Part shown: one piece after another, positions 26,012 to 35,396 of the stretch | Position numbering within the stretch: the stretch's first letter is position 1 | Layout of the letters: each line of letters begins with the position of its first letter | NCBI RefSeq assembly: GCF_947496985.1 | Contig: NZ_CANMEZ010000004.1 | Coordinates: 310,001-374,000 of the forward strand | DNA length: 64,000 bases | Direction: 5' to 3' | Source of the DNA: an uncultured Kordia sp. | Lineage (GTDB): Bacteria; Bacteroidota; Bacteroidia; Flavobacteriales; Flavobacteriaceae | Made by a program: the position numbers and the translations under genes | Notes under the pieces: model-generated | Database searches by the model: none | Seen by the model: the letters and a program-made list of their open reading frames with translations, nothing else | What the model was told of the DNA's origin: nothing

Positions 26012-26238
26012 TTTCTGCGTTTTGCTTGATGCAAATCTAGTGCGTTTCTATGGTAATTAGCACGCCATTTAAATGTCATGTATGTGTCATTCATAGTAAA
26101 TATAGGGTTTTCAAGATCAAAAACCATTATTTCTTTAAATTCTCTATGTATGTTGAATAGAAAAATTTGGTAAAATATCAACTCTTACTAATATGGAATA
26201 AATCAATTAAATTTTCTATATCTGCTAATTTCAATTCT

Positions 26239-27153
26239 TTACACTATCGGTTTATATTTTTCTCTATATTCTGTTGGACTTATCCCTTCTTTCTTTTTGA
26301 ATAATCTGGAAAAATAAGGCGGATATTCAAACCCTAATTCATAAGCCACTTCCGAAACACTCTTATTGGGTTGCAATAGAATATTTTTTGCTTCATCAAT
26401 TAAATGTAACTGTAAATGCTCGGTAGTGGTTTTACCTGTTTTTTTCTTGAGTGTATCACTTAAATAACGTTGTGAAACCGATATCTTAGCAGCAATTTGT
26501 TCTATGCTTGGAATCCCTTTTTCTTGTAGTTGTCCAGATTCAAAATATTCTGATAGATACTGATTAAATTGTTCTAATAAATTGTTAGACAGCTCTTTTC
26601 GATTTAAAAACTGTCTTTCATAGAAACGATTGGCATATTTTAAAAGCGTATCTAATTGAGCAAGAATAATCTCTTTACTATATTCATCTTGGTTGTTTTG
26701 ATATTCAATTTCAATATTTTCTACAATTGATTCTATTTGCTTTTCTTCTTTTGGCGAAAGATGTAAAGATTCATTGATTGTATAAGAAAAGAAGCCATAT
26801 TTTTTTATTTGGTGAGCTAATTCCGTTCCTTTCAAAAAATCTTCATGGAAGTTTATTGAAAAACCTTTCTGCTCAAAAACCACACTACTATCCCACTGTA
26901 AAACTTGTCTTGGCGCAATGAAAATTAAAGCACCATTCGTAAAGTCATATTTGGTGCGTCCATAGTTTAAATTTCCTTTCACATATTTTTTTAAACTAAT
27001 GGAATAGCAATCATTTGTAATTGGAGGAGAACTTTCTCTTGGACAGGGTAAATAACCATCACCTTTTGAGTTAAATACATTAAACATAGGATGTTCAGGT
27101 CGAGGAAGTTCTAAATAATTTAAATATGATGATAATGTTTTAAAGTGTTGCAT
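26239..27153 (-). CDS. AraC-family transcriptional regulator
   Basis: 304 residues. An N-terminal cupin-like sensor part (about 1-170; GALIFIAPRQVLQW, FEQKGFSINFHEDF) precedes a single AraC double-HTH (about 205-302): IAAKISVSQRYLSDTLKKKTGKTTTEHL, then VSEVAYELGFEYPPYFSRLF and GISPTEYREKY. It starts 9 bp after the stop of the upstream SDR gene, so the two form an operon and the regulator probably acts on it. The ligand is unknown. Confidence 0.88.
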   Translation of the reverse strand: MQHFKTLSSYLNYLELPRPEHPMFNVFNSKGDGYLPCPRESSPPITNDCYSISLKKYVKGNLNYGRTKYDFTNGALIFIAPRQVLQWDSSVVFEQKGFSINFHEDFLKGTELAHQIKKYGFFSYTINESLHLSPKEEKQIESIVENIEIEYQNNQDEYSKEIILAQLDTLLKYANRFYERQFLNRKELSNNLLEQFNQYLSEYFESGQLQEKGIPSIEQIAAKISVSQRYLSDTLKKKTGKTTTEHLQLHLIDEAKNILLQPNKSVSEVAYELGFEYPPYFSRLFKKKEGISPTEYREKYKPIV

Positions 27154-27162
27154 ACTACTAAT

Positions 27163-28113
27163 TTATAAATTCCATTTTAAACCTATAGCCTTTTCAGATA
27201 CTTCCCACAACTTTTCAGCTACAGCTTTATCTTTTGCATGTGATTCTAATTTACATTCTCCAACTGGGCCAGTCCAATAATTTCTTCCTGTAGGACCATA
27301 AAAACCATGCTGATCAAGGTTTGGTTCTGTAGCGCACATTAATTGTGGATAAGCTCCTTTTTCAGCCGATTGAACAAATGGTGACATTTTCATCAGTTGC
27401 CAAATGAAGCGAGTCATTAAGCTACCACTAGTTTTAATTAATGAAGTTCGGGAAGCTCCTGGATGGCAAGCATATATTTTTATATCATTTTTGCCCACTT
27501 CTTCTAGTCTGTCTTGTAATTCGTAAACACACATAATTTGTGCCAACTTACTTTGGCTATATACACCATTAGGACTGTAATTCGTATTCCAATTCATATC
27601 CTCAAATTGTATGGTTTTAATACCTAAATTATAGCCCATACTGCCTACAGTTACGATTCGCCCTTTCGATTTTTCAATTCGTGCAAAAAGTAATGCTTGT
27701 AATAAGAAGTTTCCATAATGATTTACTCCAAGTTGACTTTCAAAGCCATCAATAGTGAGTGTTTGTTTTGGTACTTGAGCAATTGCGGCATTACAGATAA
27801 GAGCATCGATTTGTGGAATTGTTTTTAGCACATTTTCTGCAGCTTTTCTTATTGAACTTAACGCAGCCAAGTCCATATGAATATTAGTTACATCTATATC
27901 AGTCCCAAGCTCTCGATGTAAAATAGCAATGGTCTCTTCTGATTTCTTTGGGTTTCGATTTAGCATTACTACTTTCGCTTCTTTTGATAGTAATATTTTC
28001 GCTGCTTCAAATCCTGTACCACTTGTTGTTCCTGTTATAACATATGTTTTGCCTTGTAAACTTCCAATTCTATCTGGTGTCCAACCGCTTTTACCAAATT
28101 GATTACTTTTCAT
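27163..28113 (-). CDS. Short-chain dehydrogenase/reductase (retinol-dehydrogenase-like)
   Basis: 316 residues. Cofactor motif TGTTSGTG (27-34), a CNAA in place of NNAG (108-111), Ser158 in VTVGSMGY, and the catalytic YxxxK as YSQSK (Tyr185, Lys189). Arg/Asn at the first beta-strand end (LNRN, 51-54) suggests NADP preference. The size and the C-terminal extension (GPTGRNYWTGPVGECKLES) resemble the retinol dehydrogenase / protochlorophyllide-reductase-like SDR group. Substrate unknown. First gene of a pair with an AraC regulator. Confidence 0.88.
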   Translation of the reverse strand: MKSNQFGKSGWTPDRIGSLQGKTYVITGTTSGTGFEAAKILLSKEAKVVMLNRNPKKSEETIAILHRELGTDIDVTNIHMDLAALSSIRKAAENVLKTIPQIDALICNAAIAQVPKQTLTIDGFESQLGVNHYGNFLLQALLFARIEKSKGRIVTVGSMGYNLGIKTIQFEDMNWNTNYSPNGVYSQSKLAQIMCVYELQDRLEEVGKNDIKIYACHPGASRTSLIKTSGSLMTRFIWQLMKMSPFVQSAEKGAYPQLMCATEPNLDQHGFYGPTGRNYWTGPVGECKLESHAKDKAVAEKLWEVSEKAIGLKWNL

Positions 28114-28290
28114 TTTGCCTATTTTTTAGTGATTAAATAATACAGCAAAGTTCAGATAGAAGTAGCCTATAACCCTTATACGCTTTTTCGAATGTTATAT
28201 ACTTTTTGGTTTATTGAATAAGCTAGATTTAAACTCGTAAATAGATAAATGGCAATTGTTCATACATATTGTGTGGAGGTATTTCGTTAT

Positions 28291-28872
28291 TTATTTTTCA
28301 GGATCAGCATCATTATATTTTATTGAATTAGCACATAATTCTTTCTCATTTAGATATCCAAAAAAGGTTTCATTTCTCTTTTTATCAATTATGTAATCTA
28401 TATAGTTGACACAATCAGACGGATTAAATTCAAACCAAACTTTTCCCTTTGTATAAAGTTTCAAGTCGCAAGCGCCATATGGAAAATAAATTGAAGTATC
28501 TATTTGACTGATATTCCATTCTCTTTTGAAGGTTTGATTTTCCCCATTTTTTAATTTTACAAAACTTGCTTTTTCATAAGGACAAATTTCAATTTTACCA
28601 GCAACCACATTTTCAAAAGTAATTGTAGAGAATCCTTTAATTGTAAATCGTTCAGGTTTGATGTCAAGAATTCTTTTAATGTTTGGAAAGTCATCAAGAT
28701 TCACATACTGATTCCAGTGAAATTCTTTATCTATATCTGCTCCCCATATCTTAAATGAAACTGTTTCGGGTAATTTGTTCGTTGGTTCGAAGAATATCGT
28801 TTTACTATCATAAAAATCTACAATATCACTATCTACAAAATCAACTTCCGATATGTCTAATTTAAGTTTCAT
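28291..28872 (-). CDS. Hypothetical protein, co-transcribed with an AlkD-like gene
   Basis: 193 residues, no signal peptide or membrane helix, predicted mostly beta (KLKLDISEVDFVD, FTIKGFSTITFENVVAGKIEI). Five Cys are spread along the chain without a metal-binding spacing. I do not recognise a family. Its start overlaps the stop of the AlkD-like gene by 4 bp, so it is translated from the same message. This spacer region (28114-28290) and those around the next genes are cassette-like (see findings). Confidence 0.6.
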   Translation of the reverse strand: MKLKLDISEVDFVDSDIVDFYDSKTIFFEPTNKLPETVSFKIWGADIDKEFHWNQYVNLDDFPNIKRILDIKPERFTIKGFSTITFENVVAGKIEICPYEKASFVKLKNGENQTFKREWNISQIDTSIYFPYGACDLKLYTKGKVWFEFNPSDCVNYIDYIIDKKRNETFFGYLNEKELCANSIKYNDADPEK

Positions 28873-29564
28873 CTCCCTATATTGGTTTCTGTTTGTCTAT
28901 TATCTTGTCTACTCACCATTTCATTTATCCAAATCGGAGCGAATGGTGATGTACAACCTTTTACATTTGGATAATCTTGATATACGCCTAACTTTTCTCC
29001 GATTTCAATAGCTCGCACACGATGTTGAGGATGGTGAATACCTATTTCGACTAAGCTAAAGTTCATTGTCCATTGTGTTTCTGGAGCGGCAGTTAACATT
29101 TCGTTTTCTATTCGATCAAGTAATGTTGGTATATCAACCATTTCAGGTTTCTTTATCACTAGTAGACTTGTCAGATTCCAACCTGCACGAGCAGCCATAG
29201 GATTCTCGTCCCTCATCCACTTTTGTCGCAACATTTCATTGTCTGGATGTAATTTTACTACATAGGAATTTATCCAGTCAGCCACACGTTCATATTTCAC
29301 AGAGCGTACCATTGTATCTAATTCATCACTTGTAAGTTCTTTAGGTTTGATGATGAGTATAGCCAGCATTTGAGCGTCAAAATTCTCTGTTTTCCACAGT
29401 TCAAGAGCCAGTATTTGATTGGTCTTTATCTTCTTTGCAATCTTGCGGATGTCGCCTAGCTTTACACCATATTGGTTTTCCCCGACACCTTTCTTTAAGT
29501 TGTGTTTTCGTGTCTTTTCATCAGTCAGTGTTTCAAGTTGTTTTAGAGTTTCTTTCAGTGTCAT
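28869..29564 (-). CDS. AlkD-like DNA alkylation repair protein
   Basis: 231 residues, all helical HEAT-like repeats. The family pattern is seen: GVKLGDIRKIAKKIK, LALELWKTENFDAQMLAILI, VADWINSYVVKLHP, RDENPMAARAGWNLTSLL. These match the DNA alkylation repair (PF08713/AlkD) superfamily, which removes alkylated bases without base flipping. The conserved W-D-x-x-D helix (here VADWINS) and the ENPMAARAGW helix are the surfaces expected to hold DNA. It ends by overlapping the next gene by 4 bp. An AACGGCTA motif lies seven bases upstream of the start and recurs upstream of the gene at 30482. Confidence 0.85.
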   Translation of the reverse strand: MTLKETLKQLETLTDEKTRKHNLKKGVGENQYGVKLGDIRKIAKKIKTNQILALELWKTENFDAQMLAILIIKPKELTSDELDTMVRSVKYERVADWINSYVVKLHPDNEMLRQKWMRDENPMAARAGWNLTSLLVIKKPEMVDIPTLLDRIENEMLTAAPETQWTMNFSLVEIGIHHPQHRVRAIEIGEKLGVYQDYPNVKGCTSPFAPIWINEMVSRQDNRQTETNIGR

Positions 29565-29570
29565 AATTTT

Positions 29571-29750
29571 AACGGCTATTATTGTAAAAAAAAATTATAA
29601 ATCAATTTGATCTTTTTAAACTGGTTTTCAGATATATTATCGTATCAAATTTGTGCAAATGTTAGCCCATTTGACATAATCATAATCATCTTACTTTCAT
29701 CTTTTCTCTTTTGTTAATACCATAAATATAAACGTTGTTTGGCATCGTAA
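29571..29750. repeat. Cassette-like spacer with AACGG ends (copy 1)
   Basis: AACGGCTATTATTG (29571-29584) lies next to the AlkD start, and TATAAACGTTGTTTGGCATC (29727-29746) next to the stop of the gene at 29754. It resembles the ends of the spacers at 31188-31243 and 32681-32782. Otherwise AT-rich with no gene. Confidence 0.4.
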
Positions 29751-29753
29751 TTT

Positions 29754-30446
29754 TCAGCAATCTTTACAATCAGGATCAACCAGACATTTGATATCATATT
29801 CTAAGAATAATTTTTTTTCAATTTCTCTGGAAGAAATAAAAGCTTCTTGATTAATTCTATTGTACAAGTTACGCATTCGAACACTTAATTTTAAAAATTG
29901 TTCTTCCCATTCAGGTAGATTAAATATTGTATCTAATAAAGTACTTACTTCAGGTTTATTATCGCATAGAATTAATACTTTTTCGCGAAACATTTTTTCA
30001 TTACTACCTTTAGTCCATTCTAATAATGCTTCATAATAAGGCAATATTACCGATCTGTTATTTAAATGTGCGTTTCTCAAACTTTCAAATTCTATTGGAA
30101 TATTCAAGTTTGAAAGCTTTTTGGTGTTACGTTTTATTAAATTTAACTGTTGTTGCGCAAATTCTTGATAATCCTTTTTTTTAAGGCCTTTTTGATTGAA
30201 AGGGAAAATTGTTAATGGTTTAAATTCATTAAAATACCCTTTGTCCGTGGAAGGAAAATTAACCAATAGCGGAATGATTTGATTTAATTTTTCTTTTGTA
30301 AATTTTAAATTGTTACTCTGAATTTCAGCAGAACAACCAACTGGTGTTTCAAACTTTATAGCATACGTTCCTTTACCATAATTTGATTGTGCATTTAGAG
30401 TAAATGCTAATCCAAGAAGAATTATTATCAGATTTTGTTTTTTCAT
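29754..30446 (-). CDS. Secreted hypothetical protein with Cys-rich C-terminus
   Basis: 230 residues. A signal peptide (MKKQNLIIILLGLAFTLNAQ) is cleaved near residue 20. The mature part is mainly helical (KFTKEKLNQIIPLLVNF, DYQEFAQQQLNLIKRNTKKL). The tail, CLVDPDCKDC, has three Cys in ten residues, with another pair at residues 38 and about 160. A disulfide-stabilised periplasmic or secreted role is likely; no family is recognised. It lies 35 bp downstream of the DUF2695 gene, possibly co-transcribed. Confidence 0.6.
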   Translation of the reverse strand: MKKQNLIIILLGLAFTLNAQSNYGKGTYAIKFETPVGCSAEIQSNNLKFTKEKLNQIIPLLVNFPSTDKGYFNEFKPLTIFPFNQKGLKKKDYQEFAQQQLNLIKRNTKKLSNLNIPIEFESLRNAHLNNRSVILPYYEALLEWTKGSNEKMFREKVLILCDNKPEVSTLLDTIFNLPEWEEQFLKLSVRMRNLYNRINQEAFISSREIEKKLFLEYDIKCLVDPDCKDC

Positions 30447-30481
30447 TAGTGTTTCAAACTTAAATAGAACAAGAATACCTG

Positions 30482-31171
30482 TTATTTTCTAAATATTACT
30501 TTATGTATTTTTAAATCAATCTTTGTTCCGCCAATTCCACTTTTCTCCATAAAATGCGTTCCCATTGGTTTTCCTATATCAATTTTTTCAATTCTCGAAA
30601 AGTAATATTCAGCATCTCTTTCCGAAAAATTCATAAAAGACTTTAACTTTAAATCTCGAATTTTTTTCGCAAATTCTTTTCCATTTATAGGTTCAATTTC
30701 TTTTACAACTCCAATTTCAGTTGGCAATTCAGATTCAGTTCCGTTAAAAAAGTGCATGCTTTTTCGAACTCTCTTTTTTGGCTTAAAACCAAAAGGTGCA
30801 GGAATTATTAATTCTTCGTTTTTGGTGTAATTATTATGAGCGTATTCAGGACTAGAAAATAATGCTTTTGTATAAATTTTGTTTTCGGTTTGTTGAAAAT
30901 TTAACGGTATTTTGAATGGGTTTTTTAAGTCCAATTCTTTATATCCTGCTACTAATTGTAAATCACAATCTTCGGGCAAATTCATTGTTACTTCACAATC
31001 ACAAAATCCACCATTAAATTCCAAAACGTCAATCAAGTCAGCGATGTCAATTCCTTTTTTTTCAGCCCATTCAAAAGTGTTCTTCAATGAGTGATCACAG
31101 CCTTTTTTTTCAATACGTTTTTCTATGAAAACACAAAGTTCAGTAATTTGATTTTTCGTTAATAGTGTCAT
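30482..31171 (-). CDS. DUF2695-containing cytosolic protein
   Basis: 229 residues. The N-terminal ~70 match DUF2695: CDHSLKNTFEWAEKKGID followed by VLEFNGGFCDCEVTMNL, with Cys/His that could bind a metal. The remaining ~150 residues (KKRVRKSMHFF, KEIEPINGKEFAKKIRDL) are unrecognised and make the protein much longer than typical DUF2695 proteins. Function unknown. An AACGGCTAGTATA motif lies 17 bases upstream of the start as one arm of a long inverted repeat. Confidence 0.6.
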   Translation of the reverse strand: MTLLTKNQITELCVFIEKRIEKKGCDHSLKNTFEWAEKKGIDIADLIDVLEFNGGFCDCEVTMNLPEDCDLQLVAGYKELDLKNPFKIPLNFQQTENKIYTKALFSSPEYAHNNYTKNEELIIPAPFGFKPKKRVRKSMHFFNGTESELPTEIGVVKEIEPINGKEFAKKIRDLKLKSFMNFSERDAEYYFSRIEKIDIGKPMGTHFMEKSGIGGTKIDLKIHKVIFRK

Positions 31172-31187
31172 TTCTTCTAATTAGTAA

Positions 31188-31243
31188 AACGGCTAGTATA
31201 CGAAACGCTGCTATATCAAAGATTTGTTTTTATACTAACCGTT
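31188..31243. repeat. 13-bp inverted repeat AACGGCTAGTATA / TATACTAACCGTT (copy 2)
   Basis: Arms at 31188-31200 and 31231-31243, one mismatch, 30-base loop. It fills the spacer between the AraC-GyrI gene and the DUF2695 gene. No T-run follows on either strand, so it is not a normal terminator. The ends match the other spacers of this block. Confidence 0.6.
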
Positions 31244-31255
31244 ATCTGGTCGCTT

Positions 31256-32659
31256 TTAGTATTCAAGAATATCTTTCAGTTCTTTTATAAACTTCATTGA
31301 TTCCTTTTCAATATTTTCGGTTAAACTTTTTCTATTATTAAAATTTGGTGCTTCAACAATTGTTTGGTCTATAATTGACAAACTGTTATCTATTGACGCT
31401 GCTAAATGGTATGTATTCCAATTACTATTTTTAAAAATTTTCCAATACTTTTTTCGAATTTCTTTGTTTTGACCCGACAAGCAAATTGAGAAAGACAAAT
31501 TTTGGTGATTTAAAACAATAACAAATTTAAGTTTTTGTTTTTTCAATTCCTTTGTTGTTAGTGAGAAGTAAGAAAAATTGGAGTCACCTTGATAGATGTT
31601 TCCAAGTTTAAAATAAGTATCATATTCTTTCTGAAAATAAACTCTCAATTCTTTCATATAGGCTATCAATTGATGATAATCTGGTTTTATTTCGCATTGT
31701 TTATTTTGCATTTTGTTTTGTGAGAAGTTTAAATTGTATGTTTTTCCAAGTTTGATATTTTCCGTTTTTTCAATTGGAATACAAATATCTAATATGAATT
31801 TTTGTTCGGGATGCGTCTTGTGATCATTGTGGTACATTTCAAAATAGTCTCCATCTCTGAATTCGTAATTATTTTCAATGATCCAGATACACATACTTTT
31901 CCACGCTTTTGAAATTTCCTCTCCTTTAATTTCAAACTGACCAATAGCATAAATACCTTTATTTAGTTTATGTTGTTTAATCTCTCCATCAGTTTTGATA
32001 TTCTTGGTAACTGTTACACAGGTACTAAATCTTACTTTTGAAGTTTGAGTAACATTAGGATTGTCATGATATATAGTTAGAGCTTTAAAATTTGAAATCT
32101 CTAATACTCTTTTTTGATGTCCCCATTCCATCAATTTTTGAAACATACTACTCGCCTTTTCAAAGTCTCCAATACGAGATATACTTGCTAGTTTTAATTC
32201 TGGAAGTTCTTTTACTGTTATTTGTGTATCCATCGTAGTCCATTGTTTAATATTATTAATGGAACAAATGTATTTTTTAGATGAAAAAGGTTCTATACCA
32301 ATCTTGCTAAGTATTTCTCTTCCTTCTGATTTAAATTTGGTAGGACTAATACCATAGTATTTCTTAAAAGCTCTAGAAAAAGAATTGTCACTATTAAAAC
32401 CGTATTTATAAGCTAAATCGTTTAATGTTGAATTTGGTTCGACTAACAGAATTGAAGCAATCCTTTCAATCCGTTTCCTATTTATGTATTCATTGAGTCT
32501 TTCGTTTACTATTGTTAAAAAAACTCTATGAAAATGATAAGGCGAATAGAGCGCCTTCTTAGATAAAGACGCAAGAGAAAGGTTGGTATCAAGATTTTTT
32601 TCAATGAAATCTAAAATAGAATTTATTCGTTTAAGATATTCTCTATGTGTTTCGTTCAC
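31256..32659 (-). CDS. AraC regulator with GyrI-like effector domain and extra C-terminal domain
   Basis: 467 residues. The AraC double-HTH is N-terminal (about 8-110: LSLASLSKKALYSPYHFHRVF; LAYKYGFNSDNSFSRAFKKYYGISPTKFK). A GyrI/SOUL-type effector-binding domain spans about 140-295 (VKELPELKLASISRIGDF; MYHNDHKTHPEQKFILDICIPIE). About 310-467 is a third domain (YMKELRVYFQKEYDTYF; KKQKLKFVIVLNHQNLSFSICL) that resembles the DUF7000 type I associate with such regulators, though I am unsure. The layout resembles Rob/SoxS-like multidrug-responsive regulators. The target is not evident. It is flanked on both sides by cassette-like spacers. Confidence 0.78.
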   Translation of the reverse strand: MNETHREYLKRINSILDFIEKNLDTNLSLASLSKKALYSPYHFHRVFLTIVNERLNEYINRKRIERIASILLVEPNSTLNDLAYKYGFNSDNSFSRAFKKYYGISPTKFKSEGREILSKIGIEPFSSKKYICSINNIKQWTTMDTQITVKELPELKLASISRIGDFEKASSMFQKLMEWGHQKRVLEISNFKALTIYHDNPNVTQTSKVRFSTCVTVTKNIKTDGEIKQHKLNKGIYAIGQFEIKGEEISKAWKSMCIWIIENNYEFRDGDYFEMYHNDHKTHPEQKFILDICIPIEKTENIKLGKTYNLNFSQNKMQNKQCEIKPDYHQLIAYMKELRVYFQKEYDTYFKLGNIYQGDSNFSYFSLTTKELKKQKLKFVIVLNHQNLSFSICLSGQNKEIRKKYWKIFKNSNWNTYHLAASIDNSLSIIDQTIVEAPNFNNRKSLTENIEKESMKFIKELKDILEY

Positions 32660-32680
32660 TTTAGTTCAGTTTGTAAAATA

Positions 32681-32782
32681 CCACACAACGTGTTTGTATA
32701 TGAATAGTAACGTATTTATTCCGTTTGTTACGGAATGTTTAATTTATAAAATTCATTTTTGTTTTAGCGATTAAACCGTTAT
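32681..32782. repeat. Cassette-like spacer with ACAACG / CCGTT ends (copy 3)
   Basis: CCACACAACGTGTTTGTATA begins at 32681 beside the AraC-GyrI start; TTAAACCGTTAT (32771-32782) lies towards the PD40 gene. It follows the same pattern as the spacers at 29571 and 31188. An internal palindromic run around 32726-32737 (TTCCGTTTGTTACGGAA) adds a small hairpin. Confidence 0.4.
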
Positions 32783-32841
32783 TATTTTTATGAATTATTA
32801 TCAAAATTGTGTTTGCTAAATTTATTGTTACTTCATGCAAT

Positions 32842-33744
32842 TTACTTTGGTCTTAGTTTTTCTATAATCTCCGTGCTTACCCAGTAGAAGTTTTCTGTCC
32901 CATCTTCTTGGTTTCTTCCAAAAAACATATATTTACCATCTGGAGTGATGCTCGGACATCCTTCGTTAAAATTAGAGTTTACTTCACTTCCAAAACTTAT
33001 AGGTTTTGTCCATGTTCCATCTTTTTTCTTAAAGCAGACATAAATATCGAAATCTTTTCTTTTTTCATTTTCTCTATTTCGAGCATATACCAGTAAATAT
33101 TCTTGAGATGGAGAAATAAATCCATGATGACCAAATTCAAGTTTAACTTCCTGTACTTCCGGAAATTTGCCATTTTTATGCTGAGCAAAATACATTTTTC
33201 CATTTAAAATACTTGTATAAAAAAGATCTCCGTTTTTGGCTTGATTAATATAAAAAACCAGATCATCATTTAAAGGTGAATCAAGTTGTATTGGATCACT
33301 CCAGGAATCCTCTAAACGATTCACGTACCAAATTTTCTCATCCGAAAAAATAGAATCAAATGCTGTGAAGTATATCTTTTTGTCAATAAGACTAACGAAT
33401 GGATATAATTCCTCTTTTTTTCTTCCATTAGTGAAATTTGCTCTTTTAACGGGAGTCCATTTATTACCTTCAAGTTTTGAGAAATAGATGGCCATTTCAT
33501 CATCTTTTTTACGAGCCGAAAAGTATATTTCGTCTAAATTAGGAGAAAACGAAATATTAGATGCATTCCTAACAATTTCAGGAGCAAAAACTTCTGGAAT
33601 TAAGCCTGGTGGTTTTTGTCCAAAATAAAAACGTGCTATAATTGGCGAATCATTATCTTTTACTTTCTGTTTTTTAGTGTCACATGAACTGAAAAAAAGA
33701 GTAAATACTAGCACAAAAAGCAGAAGACTATTTTTATTTTTCAT
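32842..33744 (-). CDS. Lipoprotein with PD40/TolB-like beta-propeller
   Basis: 300 residues from the ATG at 33744. A longer in-frame start adds 20 hydrophobic residues before the true signal and is rejected. Signal plus lipobox LFFSSC puts a lipidated Cys near residue 20. The rest is a beta propeller of PD40/WD40-like blades: [67 protein letters not shown]. Each has the P-D/S-x-x-x-I/L-x-F pattern. Such proteins act as binding scaffolds in the periplasm or on the outer membrane. No partner gene is seen. Confidence 0.82.
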   Translation of the reverse strand: MKNKNSLLLFVLVFTLFFSSCDTKKQKVKDNDSPIIARFYFGQKPPGLIPEVFAPEIVRNASNISFSPNLDEIYFSARKKDDEMAIYFSKLEGNKWTPVKRANFTNGRKKEELYPFVSLIDKKIYFTAFDSIFSDEKIWYVNRLEDSWSDPIQLDSPLNDDLVFYINQAKNGDLFYTSILNGKMYFAQHKNGKFPEVQEVKLEFGHHGFISPSQEYLLVYARNRENEKRKDFDIYVCFKKKDGTWTKPISFGSEVNSNFNEGCPSITPDGKYMFFGRNQEDGTENFYWVSTEIIEKLRPK

Positions 33745-34010
33745 AATTCTTATGTATTTATAAATGCTGAATAAATATAGGATGTATTCAATATTTAAAT
33801 TCATTTACAGGATAAACACACGAATTAAATGATAAAATCATTTCATCATTATAAGTACTATAACGAAAATATTTGTATAGAAGTAATTCTCAATAATTCT
33901 ATTGAATTTGTCTAAAAATTTAACAGCAAAGCAAGTCTGATAGTCTTAAAATTATTATAAAAATGGTAGAAGCCTTTTAGAACTTGTTATTTTTATAAGT
34001 AAAATAATTT

Positions 34011-34520
34011 ATGCTAATGCGGTACTTATTTCTATTGATATTTCCTTTTCTATTGAATGCACAAGCGACTGATTTATCAGCGTTGAATTCTTTACAAGAA
34101 AATGAGCAAGTAATAATTGATATTACTGTTGGAAGTTGTTTTTATGGAGAGACTCAAAAAATAATTATCACGAAAAAGAAAGAATCTTATGAGTATGTAT
34201 ATATAGAAGATGTATATAAAATACTATTTAAAATAGTAGAAAAACATATTTTACTTCGTAGAAAAAAAGTAGAAAAGTGGATTGTTGAGAATACAGAAAC
34301 ACTCAAAAAACATGGAAAACGTAACTTGTTAACCGAAGCACAATATCAATCTAAAATAAACATATTGGAAGAAGTAATGCAGTATAATAAAAATTGCACT
34401 TCCATATTTGAAGGTGATTATTCCCGAATCAAAATTAACTCAACTAATTTACAACTTAATGAACGGTTCAGTTGTAAATTAGTTGAGAATTTCATTAAAA
34501 TGATACCTCATAAGAATTAG
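34011..34520 (+). CDS. Small secreted Cys-containing hypothetical protein (paralogue 1)
   Basis: 169 residues with a signal peptide (MLMRYLFLLIFPFLLNAQ). The early mature part, SLQENEQVIIDITVGSCFYG, has a clear counterpart in the protein at 44651-45094 (QLQDKEQLHINFTSTGCFHS): an L-Q-acidic-x-E-Q start, alternating strand, then G/S-C-F. Two more Cys occur downstream. No known family. The gene stands alone on the plus strand between minus-strand genes. Starting at the second Met two codons on is equally possible. Confidence 0.6.
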   Translation: MLMRYLFLLIFPFLLNAQATDLSALNSLQENEQVIIDITVGSCFYGETQKIIITKKKESYEYVYIEDVYKILFKIVEKHILLRRKKVEKWIVENTETLKKHGKRNLLTEAQYQSKINILEEVMQYNKNCTSIFEGDYSRIKINSTNLQLNERFSCKLVENFIKMIPHKN

Positions 34521-34653
34521 TGAATCAAAGAAAGCATAAAGAGAAATCATTTAAAAATATTAGGATCTACATAAATACCAGTTTAACAACGTTATAAAAC
34601 ATAAACGTATTCACATAAAAAAACCTTGAATTGAGCGGAGTACGTCTAATTGG

Positions 34654-34673
34654 ATTCTTGTTTTCACAGGAAT
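34654..34673. repeat. Dispersed hairpin ATTCTTGT-TTTC-ACAGGAAT
   Basis: Eight-base arms with one G-U type pair. The same hairpin, with perfect arms, is at 46419-46438. A sequence of this style (TTCCTG..CAGGAATAAC) is scattered between genes in many flavobacterial genomes. Confidence 0.5.
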
Positions 34674-34688
34674 AACAAGTCTAACAAT

Positions 34689-35396
34689 TTATAATTTTCG
34701 CTGCTGAATTTTTTCAAAGAAAGTCTTTTTATAGGTATCACCAATTGGAATAGCTGTAGTATCAATATACACCGAATTGGAATCTGTTTTGGAAATGTGA
34801 GCCAAAGAAATGATATAGGATTTGTGTGTTTTAATAAACATAGAAGTTGGCAAGCATTCTTCAATGTTTTTTAAGGTATTATAGGTGATAATTTGTTTAT
34901 CTGTCAAATGAATAGCAACATAATTTTTTAGACCTTCGATATATTGAATATCTTTTATATAGATTTTTTCAAAGTTATTTTTACCATCGGTTTTTACAAA
35001 TAAGAAATCATCTGTAATGGTTGTTGTTTCAATAGTTTTTGGTTCGTTGAGTTTGAGAACTGCTTTGTAAAAACGTTCAAATTCAAATGGTTTTAATAAA
35101 TAATCTACGGCTGCTAAATCATAACTTTCTAAAGCAAATTGTGGATATGCTGTTGTAAAAATAATTTTCGTTTTATTATTGATGATTTTTGACAATTGAA
35201 TTCCCGAAAGCTCTGGCATTTGAATATCTAAGAATACGACATCAATTTGTGCTGTTTCTAAAATTTGCAATGCTTCCAACGGTTTTGTAGTAGCCGTTAC
35301 GAGTTCTAAAAACGAAATTTTGGCAACGTATTTTTCCAACAATCGAATTGCTGGTGGTTCATCATCTACAATAATACATCTTAATACATTGCTCAT
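34689..35396 (-). CDS. LytTR-family response regulator
   Basis: 235 residues. Receiver domain with D11/D12, phospho-acceptor Asp57 in VVFLDIQMP, and Lys in YLLKPFEF. LytTR domain at about 135-230 (FVKTDGKNNFEKIYIKDIQYIEGLKNYV; MFIKTHKSYIISLAHI). It overlaps its partner kinase gene by 4 bp. The barrel gene at 36712 is divergent from this pair and is the most likely target, inferred from position. Confidence 0.9.
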   Translation of the reverse strand: MSNVLRCIIVDDEPPAIRLLEKYVAKISFLELVTATTKPLEALQILETAQIDVVFLDIQMPELSGIQLSKIINNKTKIIFTTAYPQFALESYDLAAVDYLLKPFEFERFYKAVLKLNEPKTIETTTITDDFLFVKTDGKNNFEKIYIKDIQYIEGLKNYVAIHLTDKQIITYNTLKNIEECLPTSMFIKTHKSYIISLAHISKTDSNSVYIDTTAIPIGDTYKKTFFEKIQQRKL

